A stretch of 15,047 nt of DNA, taken from an uncultured Eggerthella sp. (GTDB lineage Bacteria; Actinomycetota; Coriobacteriia; Coriobacteriales; Eggerthellaceae). This document shows positions 1 through 7,329 of the stretch, piece after piece. The stretch spans positions 1-15,047 of the forward strand of contig URVA01000027.1 of NCBI GenBank assembly GCA_900551155.1, in the 5' to 3' direction. Made by a program: the position numbers and the translations under genes. A model generated the notes under the pieces. The model saw nothing but the letters and a program-made list of their open reading frames with translations, searched no databases and had not been told where the DNA came from. The first letter of the stretch is position 1, and each line of letters opens with the position of its first letter.

Positions 1-34
1 TCTTCTTGTATTTAATTGGGCTCTTTCTTATGAA

Positions 35-66
35 TTGCGACCAATCTATCGGTATTACGTTATAAT
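35..66 (+). promoter_or_regulatory. Probable promoter of the LysR-type gene
   Basis: A perfect -10 hexamer TATAAT lies at 61-66. The best -35 candidate is TTGCGA at 35-40, but the spacer would be 20 bp, longer than the usual 16-18, so the -35 assignment is weak. A short dyad, ATTG-N4-CAAT at 34-45, overlaps it and could be a regulator site. The ribosome binding site AGAGGTG (88-94) follows, 8 nt before the ATG at 103. Confidence 0.5.
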
Positions 67-102
67 TTCTGTGTATTAATTCATTCCAGAGGTGTACGAG
101 GC

Positions 103-1032
103 ATGAATCTATCTCAGTTGTATTATTTTCGAAAACTAGCAGAGCTGCAGCATTATACCCGTGCTGCTAAAGAGTTATTTATTACTCAGCCTACGTTGTC
201 GGGCTCTATTTCGTCGCTCGAACAAGAATTAGGTGTTTCCCTTTTTCAAAAAGCAGGACGCAATGTTGAGTTAACGAAATATGGCTCTGAGTTTTTGGAG
301 TATGTAAACGCTTCGCTTGAACAGCTGGATAAAGGCATTGCCATCATGAAGGGATATTCTGGTGAAGGTGACGGAGGTACGATTGATATCGGTTGTATTG
401 TTACCTTGCAGTCTGACTATTTGCCTCGTTTATTGAAGCTGTATTTGTCGAGTAACGACCATGAAACAGTTTTCGATATCAACCAAAGGCCTTCTCAAGA
501 ACTAATAGCTGGTATCTACGAAGGAAAGCATGATGTGGCATTTTGTGCCTGCGACGGATCGGAAACGGGCATCCAGAAAATTCCAGTGGCAGAGCAGCTT
601 CTTGTGGTATCAATGAATCCAGATTCTCCGCTTGCCGCAAAGCCATTTTTAACTCCTGAAGATTTGATTGGGCAATCTATTATTTCCTATCGTGAAGAAG
701 TGCCTTTGGGCGCATCGGTAAAACGACTCCTTGATAGCTATGGTGTGGAAAACGTTCGCTATTCATACGAAGACGAATCAATCTTGGCAGGTCTTGCCGC
801 GACAGGTTCGGACTATGCGGTTATGCTGGATACATTCTTCCCGCATACGGTGGACGATATTGTGATTAAGCCTTTGTATAACAACGCCGAAGAGCAGCGT
901 CGTTTTTCACATATGGTGTACCTGATATTTAGCGAAAAGAATTATCGTCCTTATTGCGTTGATCACTTTATTGATTTTGTTCGCGATCACAAACTTGATC
1001 TATCTAATACGGATCATATTTTTATTGATTAA
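103..1032 (+). CDS. LysR-family transcriptional regulator
   Basis: This is a DNA-binding transcription factor of the LysR family, of typical length at 309 residues. Residues 1-60 form the winged helix-turn-helix: it opens MNLSQLYYFRKLAEL, followed by the recognition-helix region with TRAAKELFITQPTLS and the EQELGVSLFQ wing segment. Residues about 90-300 match the periplasmic-binding-protein-like effector domain, which normally binds a small-molecule inducer. The ATG has a good Shine-Dalgarno (AGAGGTG at 88-94). LysR genes often sit divergently from their target, but the window begins only 102 bp upstream, so any divergent partner cannot be seen. The downstream ABC-F operon has its own promoter, so the two are probably not co-regulated. 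The ligand and targets cannot be told from sequence. Family assignment is firm; function is open. Confidence 0.93.
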   Translation: MNLSQLYYFRKLAELQHYTRAAKELFITQPTLSGSISSLEQELGVSLFQKAGRNVELTKYGSEFLEYVNASLEQLDKGIAIMKGYSGEGDGGTIDIGCIVTLQSDYLPRLLKLYLSSNDHETVFDINQRPSQELIAGIYEGKHDVAFCACDGSETGIQKIPVAEQLLVVSMNPDSPLAAKPFLTPEDLIGQSIISYREEVPLGASVKRLLDSYGVENVRYSYEDESILAGLAATGSDYAVMLDTFFPHTVDDIVIKPLYNNAEEQRRFSHMVYLIFSEKNYRPYCVDHFIDFVRDHKLDLSNTDHIFID

Positions 1033-1038
1033 TTGTGC

Positions 1039-1060
1039 GCGCTCAGCTACGGCTGAACGT
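1039..1060 (+). other. Hairpin with a UACG tetraloop between LysR and ABC-F genes
   Basis: An inverted repeat TCAGC (1043-1047) and GCTGA (1052-1056) encloses TACG (1048-1051), which in RNA would be a C(UACG)G tetraloop, an exceptionally stable class. Beyond one C/A mismatch the stem continues for three more pairs (1039-1041 with 1058-1060, one of them G-U). It starts 7 bp after the LysR stop codon. No T-run follows, so it is not a classical intrinsic terminator; it could be a weak terminator or 3'-end stabiliser for the LysR mRNA. Confidence 0.5.
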
Positions 1061-1069
1061 TGCTATAAT
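1061..1069 (+). promoter_or_regulatory. Extended -10 promoter of the ABC-F operon, giving a leaderless mRNA
   Basis: TGC-TATAAT at 1061-1069 is a perfect -10 hexamer with the extended TGn element. No convincing -35 box lies at normal distance. Only 8 bp separate the hexamer from the ATG at 1078, so transcription would start at about 1076-1078, on or next to the start codon. No Shine-Dalgarno precedes that ATG. Both facts point to leaderless transcription. Confidence 0.65.
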
Positions 1070-1077
1070 TAATCGTT

Positions 1078-3195
1078 ATGATTTTGCAACTAGAACATAT
1101 AACCAAATCGTTTGGATCTCGAACGTTATTTTCTGATGTAACCTTCAAGCTTGAAGAACATGATCGTCTTGCTTTAGTGGGCCCTAATGGGGCAGGTAAA
1201 ACAACGCTGCTCAATATCATCACGGGTCACGAAGATGCCGATAGTGGTCGCGTTTTATTTGCTAAAGGGGCTAAAGTAGGCTATTTGGAGCAGGAAGCAA
1301 TCGAAATGGGAGAAAATCCCATCTTTGAAGAGGTGCTGTCCGCTCAGCATGAAATCATGCGTCAGGAAAAGAAGGTCCGCAGTTTAGAGCTTGCTTTAGG
1401 GGATAACCCTACCGAACAACAGCTTTCTGCTTATGGCAGGGCGCGTGATGTTTACGAATCTATGGGTGGCTATGAATTAGAATCGCGCGTACGTGCGGTT
1501 TTGTTTGGTCTGGGATTCGGTGAAGACGACATGGAGCGCTTGACCACCGATTTTTCTGGTGGTTGGCAAATGCGAATTGCGCTTGCTAAGCTTCTTACCC
1601 GCAATCCTGAAGTGCTTTTATTGGACGAACCTACTAACCATCTTGATCTTGAAAGTGTTCGTTGGCTGGAAGGGTTTTTGCGTAGTTATTCTGGCAGCGT
1701 TATCGTAGTCAGCCACGACCGTGACTTTTTGGACAATATGGTAGATCGTGTTGCTGAGATCGATTTGGGCCATGTTCAGCTGTATAAGGGTAATTATTCT
1801 GCATATTTACAACAGCGCGAAGAGCGCATTGAAAAGCTGAAAGAACAAGCTGCTCGCCAGGCTGAAGAAATCGCTCACATGCAGGCATTTATTGATAGGT
1901 TTCGTTATAAGCCTACTAAAGCCAAGCAGGTGCAAGATCGTATTCGAAAAATTGAACGCATGGAAATTATTCAAGTTCCACCAGAGCGTAAAAGCGTTCA
2001 TTTTAATTTCCAGCAGCCTCCGCGTACGGGTGATCTTGTGGTGGAAATCAAAGATATTCACAAGGCTTTTGGCGAAAAAGTAATATATGACGGCTTGGAT
2101 TTGTCGCTCTATCGTGGCGAAAAGATAGCACTGGTAGGCCCGAATGGCGCAGGTAAGTCTACGTTGCTGAAAATGATCGCAGGGGTTCTTGAGCCCGATG
2201 CTGGATCTATACGATATGGAACGCACGTGAGCAAAACCTATTTTGCTCAGCATCAGCTAGAAGAATTACATCCTGGTAATACGGTGTTTGAGGAATTGGA
2301 CAGCGTTGCTCCAGGTTGGAGTATTTCTCAAGTTCGCACATTGTTGGGGTCATTTCTGTTTCAAAACGATGATGTGGATAAAAAGGTTTCGGTTCTTTCT
2401 GGTGGAGAAAAGTGCCGTCTTGCTTTAGCCAAAATGTTGGTGGCGCCAAAACCTTTGCTTTGCTTAGACGAGCCAACCAACCATCTTGATATTGCAAGTG
2501 CGGATATTCTTGAACAGGCCCTGCTGCACTTTGAAGGCACTATCGTTTTAATTACCCACGATAGGCATCTTATTCGATCGGTTGCTAATCGCATTATCGA
2601 AATAAAACCAGGAAAAGTAACCTCGTTTGCGGGCGATTATGATTACTACCTGTTCAAGACAGAGCAGGAAGCGCAAGCTAGTGCGGAAGGGTCTTCGCGT
2701 TTTGATGCTTCCGTTAACGCTAAGCAGGTTCATCGTGCAATTAAGGCGCCAGCGCAGGCAGCTTCAGGTGCTTTTGCCAAAAAGAGCGATTCGAATCCGC
2801 AAAGCAATCAGATTTCTAATGTGGCTTCTCAAGGCTTGCAAGGTGGAAAAACTTCAACCGAGGGCCTGACTGCACCGAAGGGTTCGGCTCCCAAAACAAA
2901 AGAGCAAAAGCGCTTAGAAGCACAAGCACGAAATCGTGTGTATGCGGCACTTAAAACTCAGCGTAAACGTGTGGCAGAGCTCGATAAACTTATTGAGCGC
3001 GAATCTAAGCGCATGGATGAAATTTTAGCTTTGTTGGCGGATCCTGATTTCTATATGAATGAAGACGCATCAAGTGATGTTATAGCTGAGCATGCGCAAT
3101 TAAAAGCATCCTTGGCTGCCCATGAAGAAGAATGGATTATGCTTTCTGAGGAAATAGAAGAGGAAATGAAAAAGAGCAAGGAGGCACTGTCGTGA
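1078..3195 (+). CDS. ABC-F family ATP-binding protein (translation factor type)
   Basis: This is a soluble protein with two ATPase domains and no membrane segments, as in ABC-F factors, which act on the ribosome (clearing stalled or drug-bound states, or tuning elongation). Domain 1 has Walker A GPNGAGKT at 35-42, signature FSGGW at 159-163, Walker B LLLDEP at 180-185 and H213. The charged linker (about 243-305, including RFRYKPTKAKQ) is the P-site tRNA interaction motif. Domain 2 has GPNGAGKS at 354-361, LSGGE at 440-444, LCLDEP at 460-465 and H494. A low-complexity Ala/Ser/Gln/Lys stretch (about 535-610) leads to a C-terminal charged coiled coil (about 610-705). That architecture resembles the YdiF/YheS/Uup branch more than short antibiotic-resistance ABC-Fs, but the subfamily is a guess. 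The ATG has no ribosome binding site and looks leaderless. The stop overlaps the trmL start by 4 bp (GTGA). Confidence 0.93.
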   Translation: MILQLEHITKSFGSRTLFSDVTFKLEEHDRLALVGPNGAGKTTLLNIITGHEDADSGRVLFAKGAKVGYLEQEAIEMGENPIFEEVLSAQHEIMRQEKKVRSLELALGDNPTEQQLSAYGRARDVYESMGGYELESRVRAVLFGLGFGEDDMERLTTDFSGGWQMRIALAKLLTRNPEVLLLDEPTNHLDLESVRWLEGFLRSYSGSVIVVSHDRDFLDNMVDRVAEIDLGHVQLYKGNYSAYLQQREERIEKLKEQAARQAEEIAHMQAFIDRFRYKPTKAKQVQDRIRKIERMEIIQVPPERKSVHFNFQQPPRTGDLVVEIKDIHKAFGEKVIYDGLDLSLYRGEKIALVGPNGAGKSTLLKMIAGVLEPDAGSIRYGTHVSKTYFAQHQLEELHPGNTVFEELDSVAPGWSISQVRTLLGSFLFQNDDVDKKVSVLSGGEKCRLALAKMLVAPKPLLCLDEPTNHLDIASADILEQALLHFEGTIVLITHDRHLIRSVANRIIEIKPGKVTSFAGDYDYYLFKTEQEAQASAEGSSRFDASVNAKQVHRAIKAPAQAASGAFAKKSDSNPQSNQISNVASQGLQGGKTSTEGLTAPKGSAPKTKEQKRLEAQARNRVYAALKTQRKRVAELDKLIERESKRMDEILALLADPDFYMNEDASSDVIAEHAQLKASLAAHEEEWIMLSEEIEEEMKKSKEALS

Positions 3196-3662
3196 GTCTT
3201 GACTTGCATGTAGTGCTGTTTGAGCCAGAAATTCCTCAGAATACAGGAAATATTGCTCGAACATGTGCTTGTACTGGTGCAACGCTACATTTGGTGGAAC
3301 CCATGGGGTTTCGTGCAACACAACGCAATTTAGCGCGTGCTGGCCTTGATTATTGGGATAAGGTGCGAATTGTTCGCCATGCTAGCGTACCGCAGTTTTT
3401 GGAAGACAACGCGGGTAAGAAAATGTATTTTTTCACTGGCAAAGCAGACAAAACCTACAGTGATGAAACCTATGAAGGGGAAGTGTACCTTATCTTTGGT
3501 CGCGAAAGCCGCGGAATAGATGATGATGTATTAGAGGCACACAAAGATGAATGCGTGCGTATTCCCATGCGCGAGGGCTTGCGTTCTCTTAATCTGTCGA
3601 ATGCAGCAGCCTTGGGGATATATGAAGCGCTTCGACAGAACAACTTTGAGGGGCTCGAATAG
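3192..3662 (+). CDS. trmL: tRNA (cytidine(34)-2'-O)-methyltransferase TrmL
   Basis: This SPOUT-fold methyltransferase puts a 2'-O-methyl group from S-adenosylmethionine on the wobble nucleotide 34 of certain leucine tRNAs. At 156 residues it has the usual compact TrmL length, with no extra RNA-binding domain. Visible motifs are the substrate-side NTGNIAR at 17-23, FGRESRG at 102-108, and the trefoil-knot SAM site with IPM at 124-126 and RSLNLSNAAA at 131-140. The start is GTG with a strong Shine-Dalgarno AAGGAGG at 3178-3184, 7 nt away. It overlaps the end of the ABC-F gene by 4 bp, so the two are translationally coupled. It directly abuts scpA. Pairing with an ABC-F gene places two translation functions together at the head of the operon. 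Confidence 0.93.
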   Translation: MSLDLHVVLFEPEIPQNTGNIARTCACTGATLHLVEPMGFRATQRNLARAGLDYWDKVRIVRHASVPQFLEDNAGKKMYFFTGKADKTYSDETYEGEVYLIFGRESRGIDDDVLEAHKDECVRIPMREGLRSLNLSNAAALGIYEALRQNNFEGLE

Positions 3663-4460
3663 ATGTCGTATCGCGTTCGCATAGAAAGCTTTGAGGGACC
3701 TTTTGATCTGTTGCTCTATTTAGTGAGTCGTCAAAAGGTCAATATTGGCTCTATTTCGTTATCGGAAATTACTGATCAGTACTTAGCCGAAGTTCAACGG
3801 ATGAAAAACGTTGACTTGGATGTGGCAAGCGACTTTATATTGGTTGCTTCAACACTGCTGGAAATTAAAGCAGCTAGTTTAATCCCGCATGATGAAGCAG
3901 AAAAACTAGATGAGGAATACGAAGATCTTTCTCCTAGTGAAATGCGTGATGCTTTGGTTGAGCATTTGTTGGAGTATAAAAAGTTCAAGAATGCAGCAAG
4001 TGCTCTTCAGAGTCGCTATGATGCCGAAGAAAGGATGCATGCACGTCCTTTTGGTCCAGACTGTTCCTTTTTAACGTTGGTTCCCGATTATTTAAAAGGG
4101 GTGCAGATAGAACAGCTTGGGCAACTTTGTGCGGCATGCATAGCGCGCCGTGATGTCTTTTTGCTTGAATCTGAACATATTGCAGCTCGCGTAATTCCAG
4201 TAGAAACCCAGGTAAGAAGTGTTTATGATCGCGTGTGCGAACAAGGTGGAGCGCACTTTTCAGATTTCGTTTCCAGTAATGATGATCCTCATCTTATTGT
4301 TGTTACCTTTTTGGCGGTATTGGAATTGTTTAAACGCAATATGGTTTCATTGCGCCAAGATGAATTATTTGGCGATATAGAGATACGGTATGTTGAAGGC
4401 GGAAGTCGTCAAATACTAGATGAAGATAATGAGTTCGATTCGGTATTAGAGGATGAATAA
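3663..4460 (+). CDS. scpA: Segregation and condensation protein A (ScpA kleisin)
   Basis: ScpA is the kleisin that bridges the heads of the SMC dimer and binds ScpB, forming the bacterial condensin that compacts and separates chromosomes. The N-terminus (residues 3-75, opening YRVRIESFEGPFDLLLYLV and continuing to a stretch with ASTLLEIKAASLIP) is the conserved SMC-neck-binding region. The middle is acidic and helical. The C-terminal winged-helix part (about 195-250) holds FSDFVSSNDDPHLIVVTFLAVLEL and should bind the other SMC head. Length 265 is normal. The start ATG has TGAGGGG at 3647-3653, 9 nt upstream, and follows the trmL stop directly. The stop overlaps the scpB ATG by one base (TAATG), so ScpA and ScpB are made together. 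The smc gene is not in the window. Confidence 0.95.
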   Translation: MSYRVRIESFEGPFDLLLYLVSRQKVNIGSISLSEITDQYLAEVQRMKNVDLDVASDFILVASTLLEIKAASLIPHDEAEKLDEEYEDLSPSEMRDALVEHLLEYKKFKNAASALQSRYDAEERMHARPFGPDCSFLTLVPDYLKGVQIEQLGQLCAACIARRDVFLLESEHIAARVIPVETQVRSVYDRVCEQGGAHFSDFVSSNDDPHLIVVTFLAVLELFKRNMVSLRQDELFGDIEIRYVEGGSRQILDEDNEFDSVLEDE

Positions 4461-4549
4461 TGCAGGAATCCGAAATGCAAGAACCTGAAGTTCAGGAATC
4501 GCCCATGCAAGAACCTGAAATTCGGGAGTCACCCATACAAGAATCAGAA
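4460..4549 (+). repeat. Six 15-bp tandem repeats at the 5' end of scpB
   Basis: Six in-frame 15-bp units run 4460-4474, 4475-4489, 4490-4504, 4505-4519, 4520-4534 and 4535-4549. Units 2 and 4 are identical (ATGCAAGAACCTGAA), and units 2-3 and 4-5 form a 30-bp higher-order repeat. They encode MQESE, MQEPE, VQESP, MQEPE, IRESP and IQESE. Because units are multiples of three, copy-number change would not shift the frame. Confidence 0.9.
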
Positions 4550-5284
4550 AAATCCTGGCTTCTAGGTGCTCTTGAGGCAATGCTGTTTGTAACTGATGAG
4601 CCCGTAACGGTACTTACCTTTGCCGACATGCTTGAAGTACAACCTGCTCGTATTCAGGCGGCGTTAGAGGAGTTGCAGCAGCTTCTGGAAAAAGATGAAC
4701 GTGGTATTCAGTTGCGTGAAGTAGCGGGTGGATGGCGTTTGTATTCGCATCCTCGATATCATGAGCTCATAGAAAAATATGTGGTGTCTTGGGATACTCG
4801 TAAACTGTCTCAGGCTGCTCTTGAAACCCTAGCGGTGGTTGCTTATTGTCAGCCTATTACGCGCAACGGAGTTGCTTCAGTTCGTGGGGTAAGCTCGGAT
4901 AGTTCTATTAATTCATTAGTGGAAAAAGGGCTGTTACGAGAAGCGGGAACTCAAGATGCTCCTGGTAATCCTGTCTTGTATGCAACAACGCGAACGTTTT
5001 TGGAGAAATTTGGTTTGCGCTCTGTTGCTGATTTGCCCCCGCTAGAATCTTTCGCGCCAGACGAAGAAACACGCGCCTTTATTGCTGAACGGCTTAATGT
5101 GGTGCGTCCTGAAGATGAGGCGTATTCCTTAGGAGACGACACCGAAAAGCAGGTCGAGCAGCTTGCTCGTGCGGAATCTATGCAAGAAGCAATGCAGACG
5201 ATGCTTTCAGATGCACTTGCTGCAGGGGTAGGTGCGGTAGAAAAAATCAACTTTGATGAATTGGTTTTTGATGAAGATGACTGA
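4460..5284 (+). CDS. scpB: Segregation and condensation protein B (ScpB) with a repeat-bearing N-terminus
   Basis: ScpB dimers bind the middle of ScpA and regulate the SMC-ScpAB condensin. Two winged-helix domains can be placed at about 31-105 (opening LLGALEAMLFVTDEPV) and 110-195, the latter with the family hallmark ALETLAVVAYCQPITR and a VRGVSSDSSINSLVEKGLL segment. The first 30 residues are unusual: six copies of a five-residue unit of the type MQESE/MQEPE, strongly acidic, which standard ScpB lacks. The C-terminal about 70 residues are also acidic. The start at 4460 overlaps the scpA stop and has AGAGG at 4448-4452, 7 nt upstream, which supports it; in-frame ATGs at 4475 and 4505 inside the repeat are possible but lack that signal. 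The gene overlaps rluB by 8 bp if the chosen rluB start is right. Confidence 0.94.
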   Translation: MQESEMQEPEVQESPMQEPEIRESPIQESEKSWLLGALEAMLFVTDEPVTVLTFADMLEVQPARIQAALEELQQLLEKDERGIQLREVAGGWRLYSHPRYHELIEKYVVSWDTRKLSQAALETLAVVAYCQPITRNGVASVRGVSSDSSINSLVEKGLLREAGTQDAPGNPVLYATTRTFLEKFGLRSVADLPPLESFAPDEETRAFIAERLNVVRPEDEAYSLGDDTEKQVEQLARAESMQEAMQTMLSDALAAGVGAVEKINFDELVFDEDD

Positions 5285-6053
5285 TTCTGAATCTCTTATG
5301 CGTTTACAAAAGTTTCTTGCCCGTGCAGGGGTAGCAAGCAGGCGAGCGTGCGAACAAATTATCCTGGATGGTCGTGTTGCGGTGAATGGAGAGATCGTCT
5401 CTCAGCTGGGTACTAAAGTTAATCCAGAAAAAGACCGCGTTAGTGTTGATGGTGTTCAAGTTTCACTTAAAAATGAGGCAGTAGTACTTATGCTTAACAA
5501 ACCTGAAGGGTACTTGACCGCTATGAGCGACGATCGCGGCAGACCTTGTGTTTCGCAGTTGGTTCCCGTGCAAGACTATCCTGGTCTCTTTCCGATTGGA
5601 AGGCTTGACTATGACACTACGGGATTGCTGCTGTTTACTACAGATGGGGAACTAGGAAATACCTTGCTTCATCCCTCTTTCCATGTGAACAAGGAATATC
5701 ACGCACTAGTTAAAGGAAAGCCAACAGAACATGCTTTATTGCAGCTTCGCGAAGGGGTACAACTTGATGATGGAATAACGGCACCTGCAAATGTTTCAAT
5801 TATGAAACACCTTGGAGGCAACAGCGTTTTGAGCATTACCATCCATGAAGGAAAAAAGCGTCAGGTAAAGCGTATGTGTGAAGCGGTGGGACATCCTGTC
5901 ATTCGTCTTCATCGGGCTAAATTTGGCCCTCTGGATTTAGGTGGGCTTGCCAAAGGAAGCTATCGCATTCTGTCGGAAGAGGAACTTATCCATCTAAGAA
6001 ACGCTGTGGGCAAAACGGCAAACGCTGCGGAAGAAACGGCATCGGGTAAATAA
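5277..6053 (+). CDS. rluB: Ribosomal large-subunit pseudouridine synthase, RluB/RsuA family
   Basis: This is a stand-alone pseudouridine synthase that isomerises a specific uridine in rRNA. Residues 8-65 form the S4 RNA-binding domain (MRLQKFLARAGVASRRACEQ). The catalytic domain carries GRLDYDTTGLLLFT, with the catalytic aspartate at D111, and the later EGKKRQVKRMCEAVGHPV and LHRAKFGPL segments typical of RluB/RluE/RluF/RsuA. The exact target is inferred: the conserved scpA-scpB-rluB order points to RluB (23S rRNA) rather than RsuA. The start is uncertain. ATG 5277 overlaps the scpB stop by 8 bp; ATG 5298 would begin exactly at the S4 domain; in-frame TTG 5253 is least likely. None has a clear ribosome binding site, so coupling to scpB translation is probable. 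Confidence 0.9.
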   Translation: MTDSESLMRLQKFLARAGVASRRACEQIILDGRVAVNGEIVSQLGTKVNPEKDRVSVDGVQVSLKNEAVVLMLNKPEGYLTAMSDDRGRPCVSQLVPVQDYPGLFPIGRLDYDTTGLLLFTTDGELGNTLLHPSFHVNKEYHALVKGKPTEHALLQLREGVQLDDGITAPANVSIMKHLGGNSVLSITIHEGKKRQVKRMCEAVGHPVIRLHRAKFGPLDLGGLAKGSYRILSEEELIHLRNAVGKTANAAEETASGK

Positions 6054-6117
6054 GTTCGAGAACGGTTTGAACGTACGTGCTCTCTATGGATAGATGCGCC
6101 TAAACAAAAGTATGCAA

Positions 6118-6126
6118 TGGTAAAAT
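6118..6126 (+). promoter_or_regulatory. Probable extended -10 promoter of the tyrA-aroA-cmk operon
   Basis: In the 136-bp gap after rluB, TGG-TAAAAT at 6118-6126 matches an extended -10 element; no good -35 is present at the right distance. Transcription would begin near 6133. Just downstream is an imperfect inverted repeat, TTCGA (6128-6132) and TCGAA (6156-6160), that could be an operator or be chance. The tyrA ribosome binding site, AAGGA at 6175-6179, follows. No T-box, terminator or plausible leader peptide is seen in the gap. Confidence 0.45.
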
Positions 6127-6189
6127 TTTCGAATTAGACGATTTGTTTTAGGGAATCGAACGCAAGAAAGGAAAAAGGATTTCGTAATT

Positions 6190-7326
6190 ATGAATACGCG
6201 ATTTACAACAATAATGACTATCGGTCTTGGAATGATTGGTTCATCGTTTGTGATAGCGTATCGTGCGGCATATCCCGATTCCTATATCATTGGCATTGAT
6301 TCTTCTGAAGAAGCAATTGCTCAAGCTAAAGAGCGTGGGTGGATTGATGAGGGCATGTTGGCCCCGCATGAGGCTTCGCAGGATTTTTCTCAGGCTTTGA
6401 ATAAATGCGATTTGGTAATGATCGCAACGCCCGTACCTGTGGTTCATGACTACTTTAAGCTGATTGCTGATGCGGATTTCCAAGGAGTTGTAACCGATAC
6501 CTGCTCGACTAAGGCATTGGTAAGTCAGCAAGCAAAAGACATTCTTGTTCGCTCTGAAAACTATATCCCTGGTCATCCGATGGCAGGTTCAGAAAAGAGT
6601 GGTATTGAAGCGGCAAGTGACGTTTTGTTCCAGGGTGCTCATTGGGTTTTGTGCCCGGATGAGCAAACTTCCGCTGAAGATTATGCTGATTTGCATGAAA
6701 TGCTGACAGGCATTGGTGCTCGCGTAGTTTCGCTTCCTCGAGATACCCATGATGAGGTAGTGGCAATAGTAAGCCATGTTCCTCATTTTGTAGCTTCTTC
6801 TCTTGTTGAATTGGCAGTTCGCCACGCGGGAGATCAAGAGGCACTGTTCCGCTTGGCAGCTGGTGGATTTAAGGATTCTACCCGTATAGCCGCGGGATCG
6901 CCTGTGCTCTGGACAGGCATTGCCTTTGACAACCGTAGTGCCATCGTAGAGGGACTTGATGAAATTCAGTCCATCTTGAAGGATTACGCGGATACATTGC
7001 GTGATGGCGACAAACCTCAGTTTACTGCCTTGCTTGATCGTGCGGCAAATGCGCGTCGTGCCTTACCTGCAAAATGGGTGCCTGCAACCGAGGATTTGTT
7101 AGAAGTACGTATTCCTCTTACAAACCGTCCTGGCATTATTGCAGAAATAACAACTATTGCATCACAGGCGGGTTGTAACGTACAGTCTATAGATATAGAT
7201 CATATTACGTCATCAAGTGCGGTACTTGATCTTATTCTTACTGATGAAGGAGATATTGGTAAACTTTCGACTCAGCTTATCAAGGCTGGATTTAGTGTTT
7301 CATTCAACCCTTTGTTTAAGGAGTAA
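6190..7326 (+). CDS. tyrA: Prephenate dehydrogenase with C-terminal ACT domain
   Basis: The enzyme oxidatively decarboxylates prephenate to 4-hydroxyphenylpyruvate, the committed step to tyrosine. The N-terminal Rossmann domain has the dinucleotide motif GLGMIG at 12-17 and an acidic residue after the second strand (D37), which favours NAD. The family motif GHPMAGSEKSG is at 128-138, with its histidine H129, and SHVPH at 195-199 marks the helical dimerisation domain. Residues about 303-378 form an ACT domain (LLEVRIPLTNRPGIIAEITT), the usual site for feedback control by an aromatic amino acid, so tyrosine inhibition is likely but inferred. Length 378 fits the TyrA-ACT form seen in Gram-positive bacteria. 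There is no chorismate mutase domain. It is followed after 3 bp by aroA, so two aromatic-pathway steps are co-transcribed. Confidence 0.94.
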   Translation: MNTRFTTIMTIGLGMIGSSFVIAYRAAYPDSYIIGIDSSEEAIAQAKERGWIDEGMLAPHEASQDFSQALNKCDLVMIATPVPVVHDYFKLIADADFQGVVTDTCSTKALVSQQAKDILVRSENYIPGHPMAGSEKSGIEAASDVLFQGAHWVLCPDEQTSAEDYADLHEMLTGIGARVVSLPRDTHDEVVAIVSHVPHFVASSLVELAVRHAGDQEALFRLAAGGFKDSTRIAAGSPVLWTGIAFDNRSAIVEGLDEIQSILKDYADTLRDGDKPQFTALLDRAANARRALPAKWVPATEDLLEVRIPLTNRPGIIAEITTIASQAGCNVQSIDIDHITSSSAVLDLILTDEGDIGKLSTQLIKAGFSVSFNPLFKE

Positions 7327-7329
7327 CTC

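Noticed and set aside
1033..1038. TTGTGC as the -35 box of the ABC-F promoter
   Set aside because: The spacer to TATAAT at 1064 would be 25 bp, too long; the extended -10 element explains the promoter better.
1807..2253. 148-codon minus-strand open frame inside the ABC-F gene
   Set aside because: It lies opposite conserved ABC-F linker and second ATPase domain sequence, has no recognisable domain and no start signals.
5253..5276. TTG start at 5253 for rluB (adding MMNWFLMK)
   Set aside because: It would overlap scpB by 32 bp, lacks a ribosome binding site and adds residues not seen in the family; ATG 5277 or 5298 is better.
6054..6063. GTTC-GA-GAAC palindrome just after the rluB stop as a terminator
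   Set aside because: The stem is only four pairs with a two-base loop and no T-run follows.
6094..6123. Nine-codon frame MRLNKSMQW in the tyrA leader, considered as an attenuation leader peptide
   Set aside because: It has a single Trp, no Tyr or Phe, no ribosome binding site and no following terminator/antiterminator pair; its stop overlaps the -10 box.
6054..6189. T-box or other riboswitch before tyrA
   Set aside because: No T-box consensus, no specifier-like stem and no terminator hairpin with T-run can be seen.
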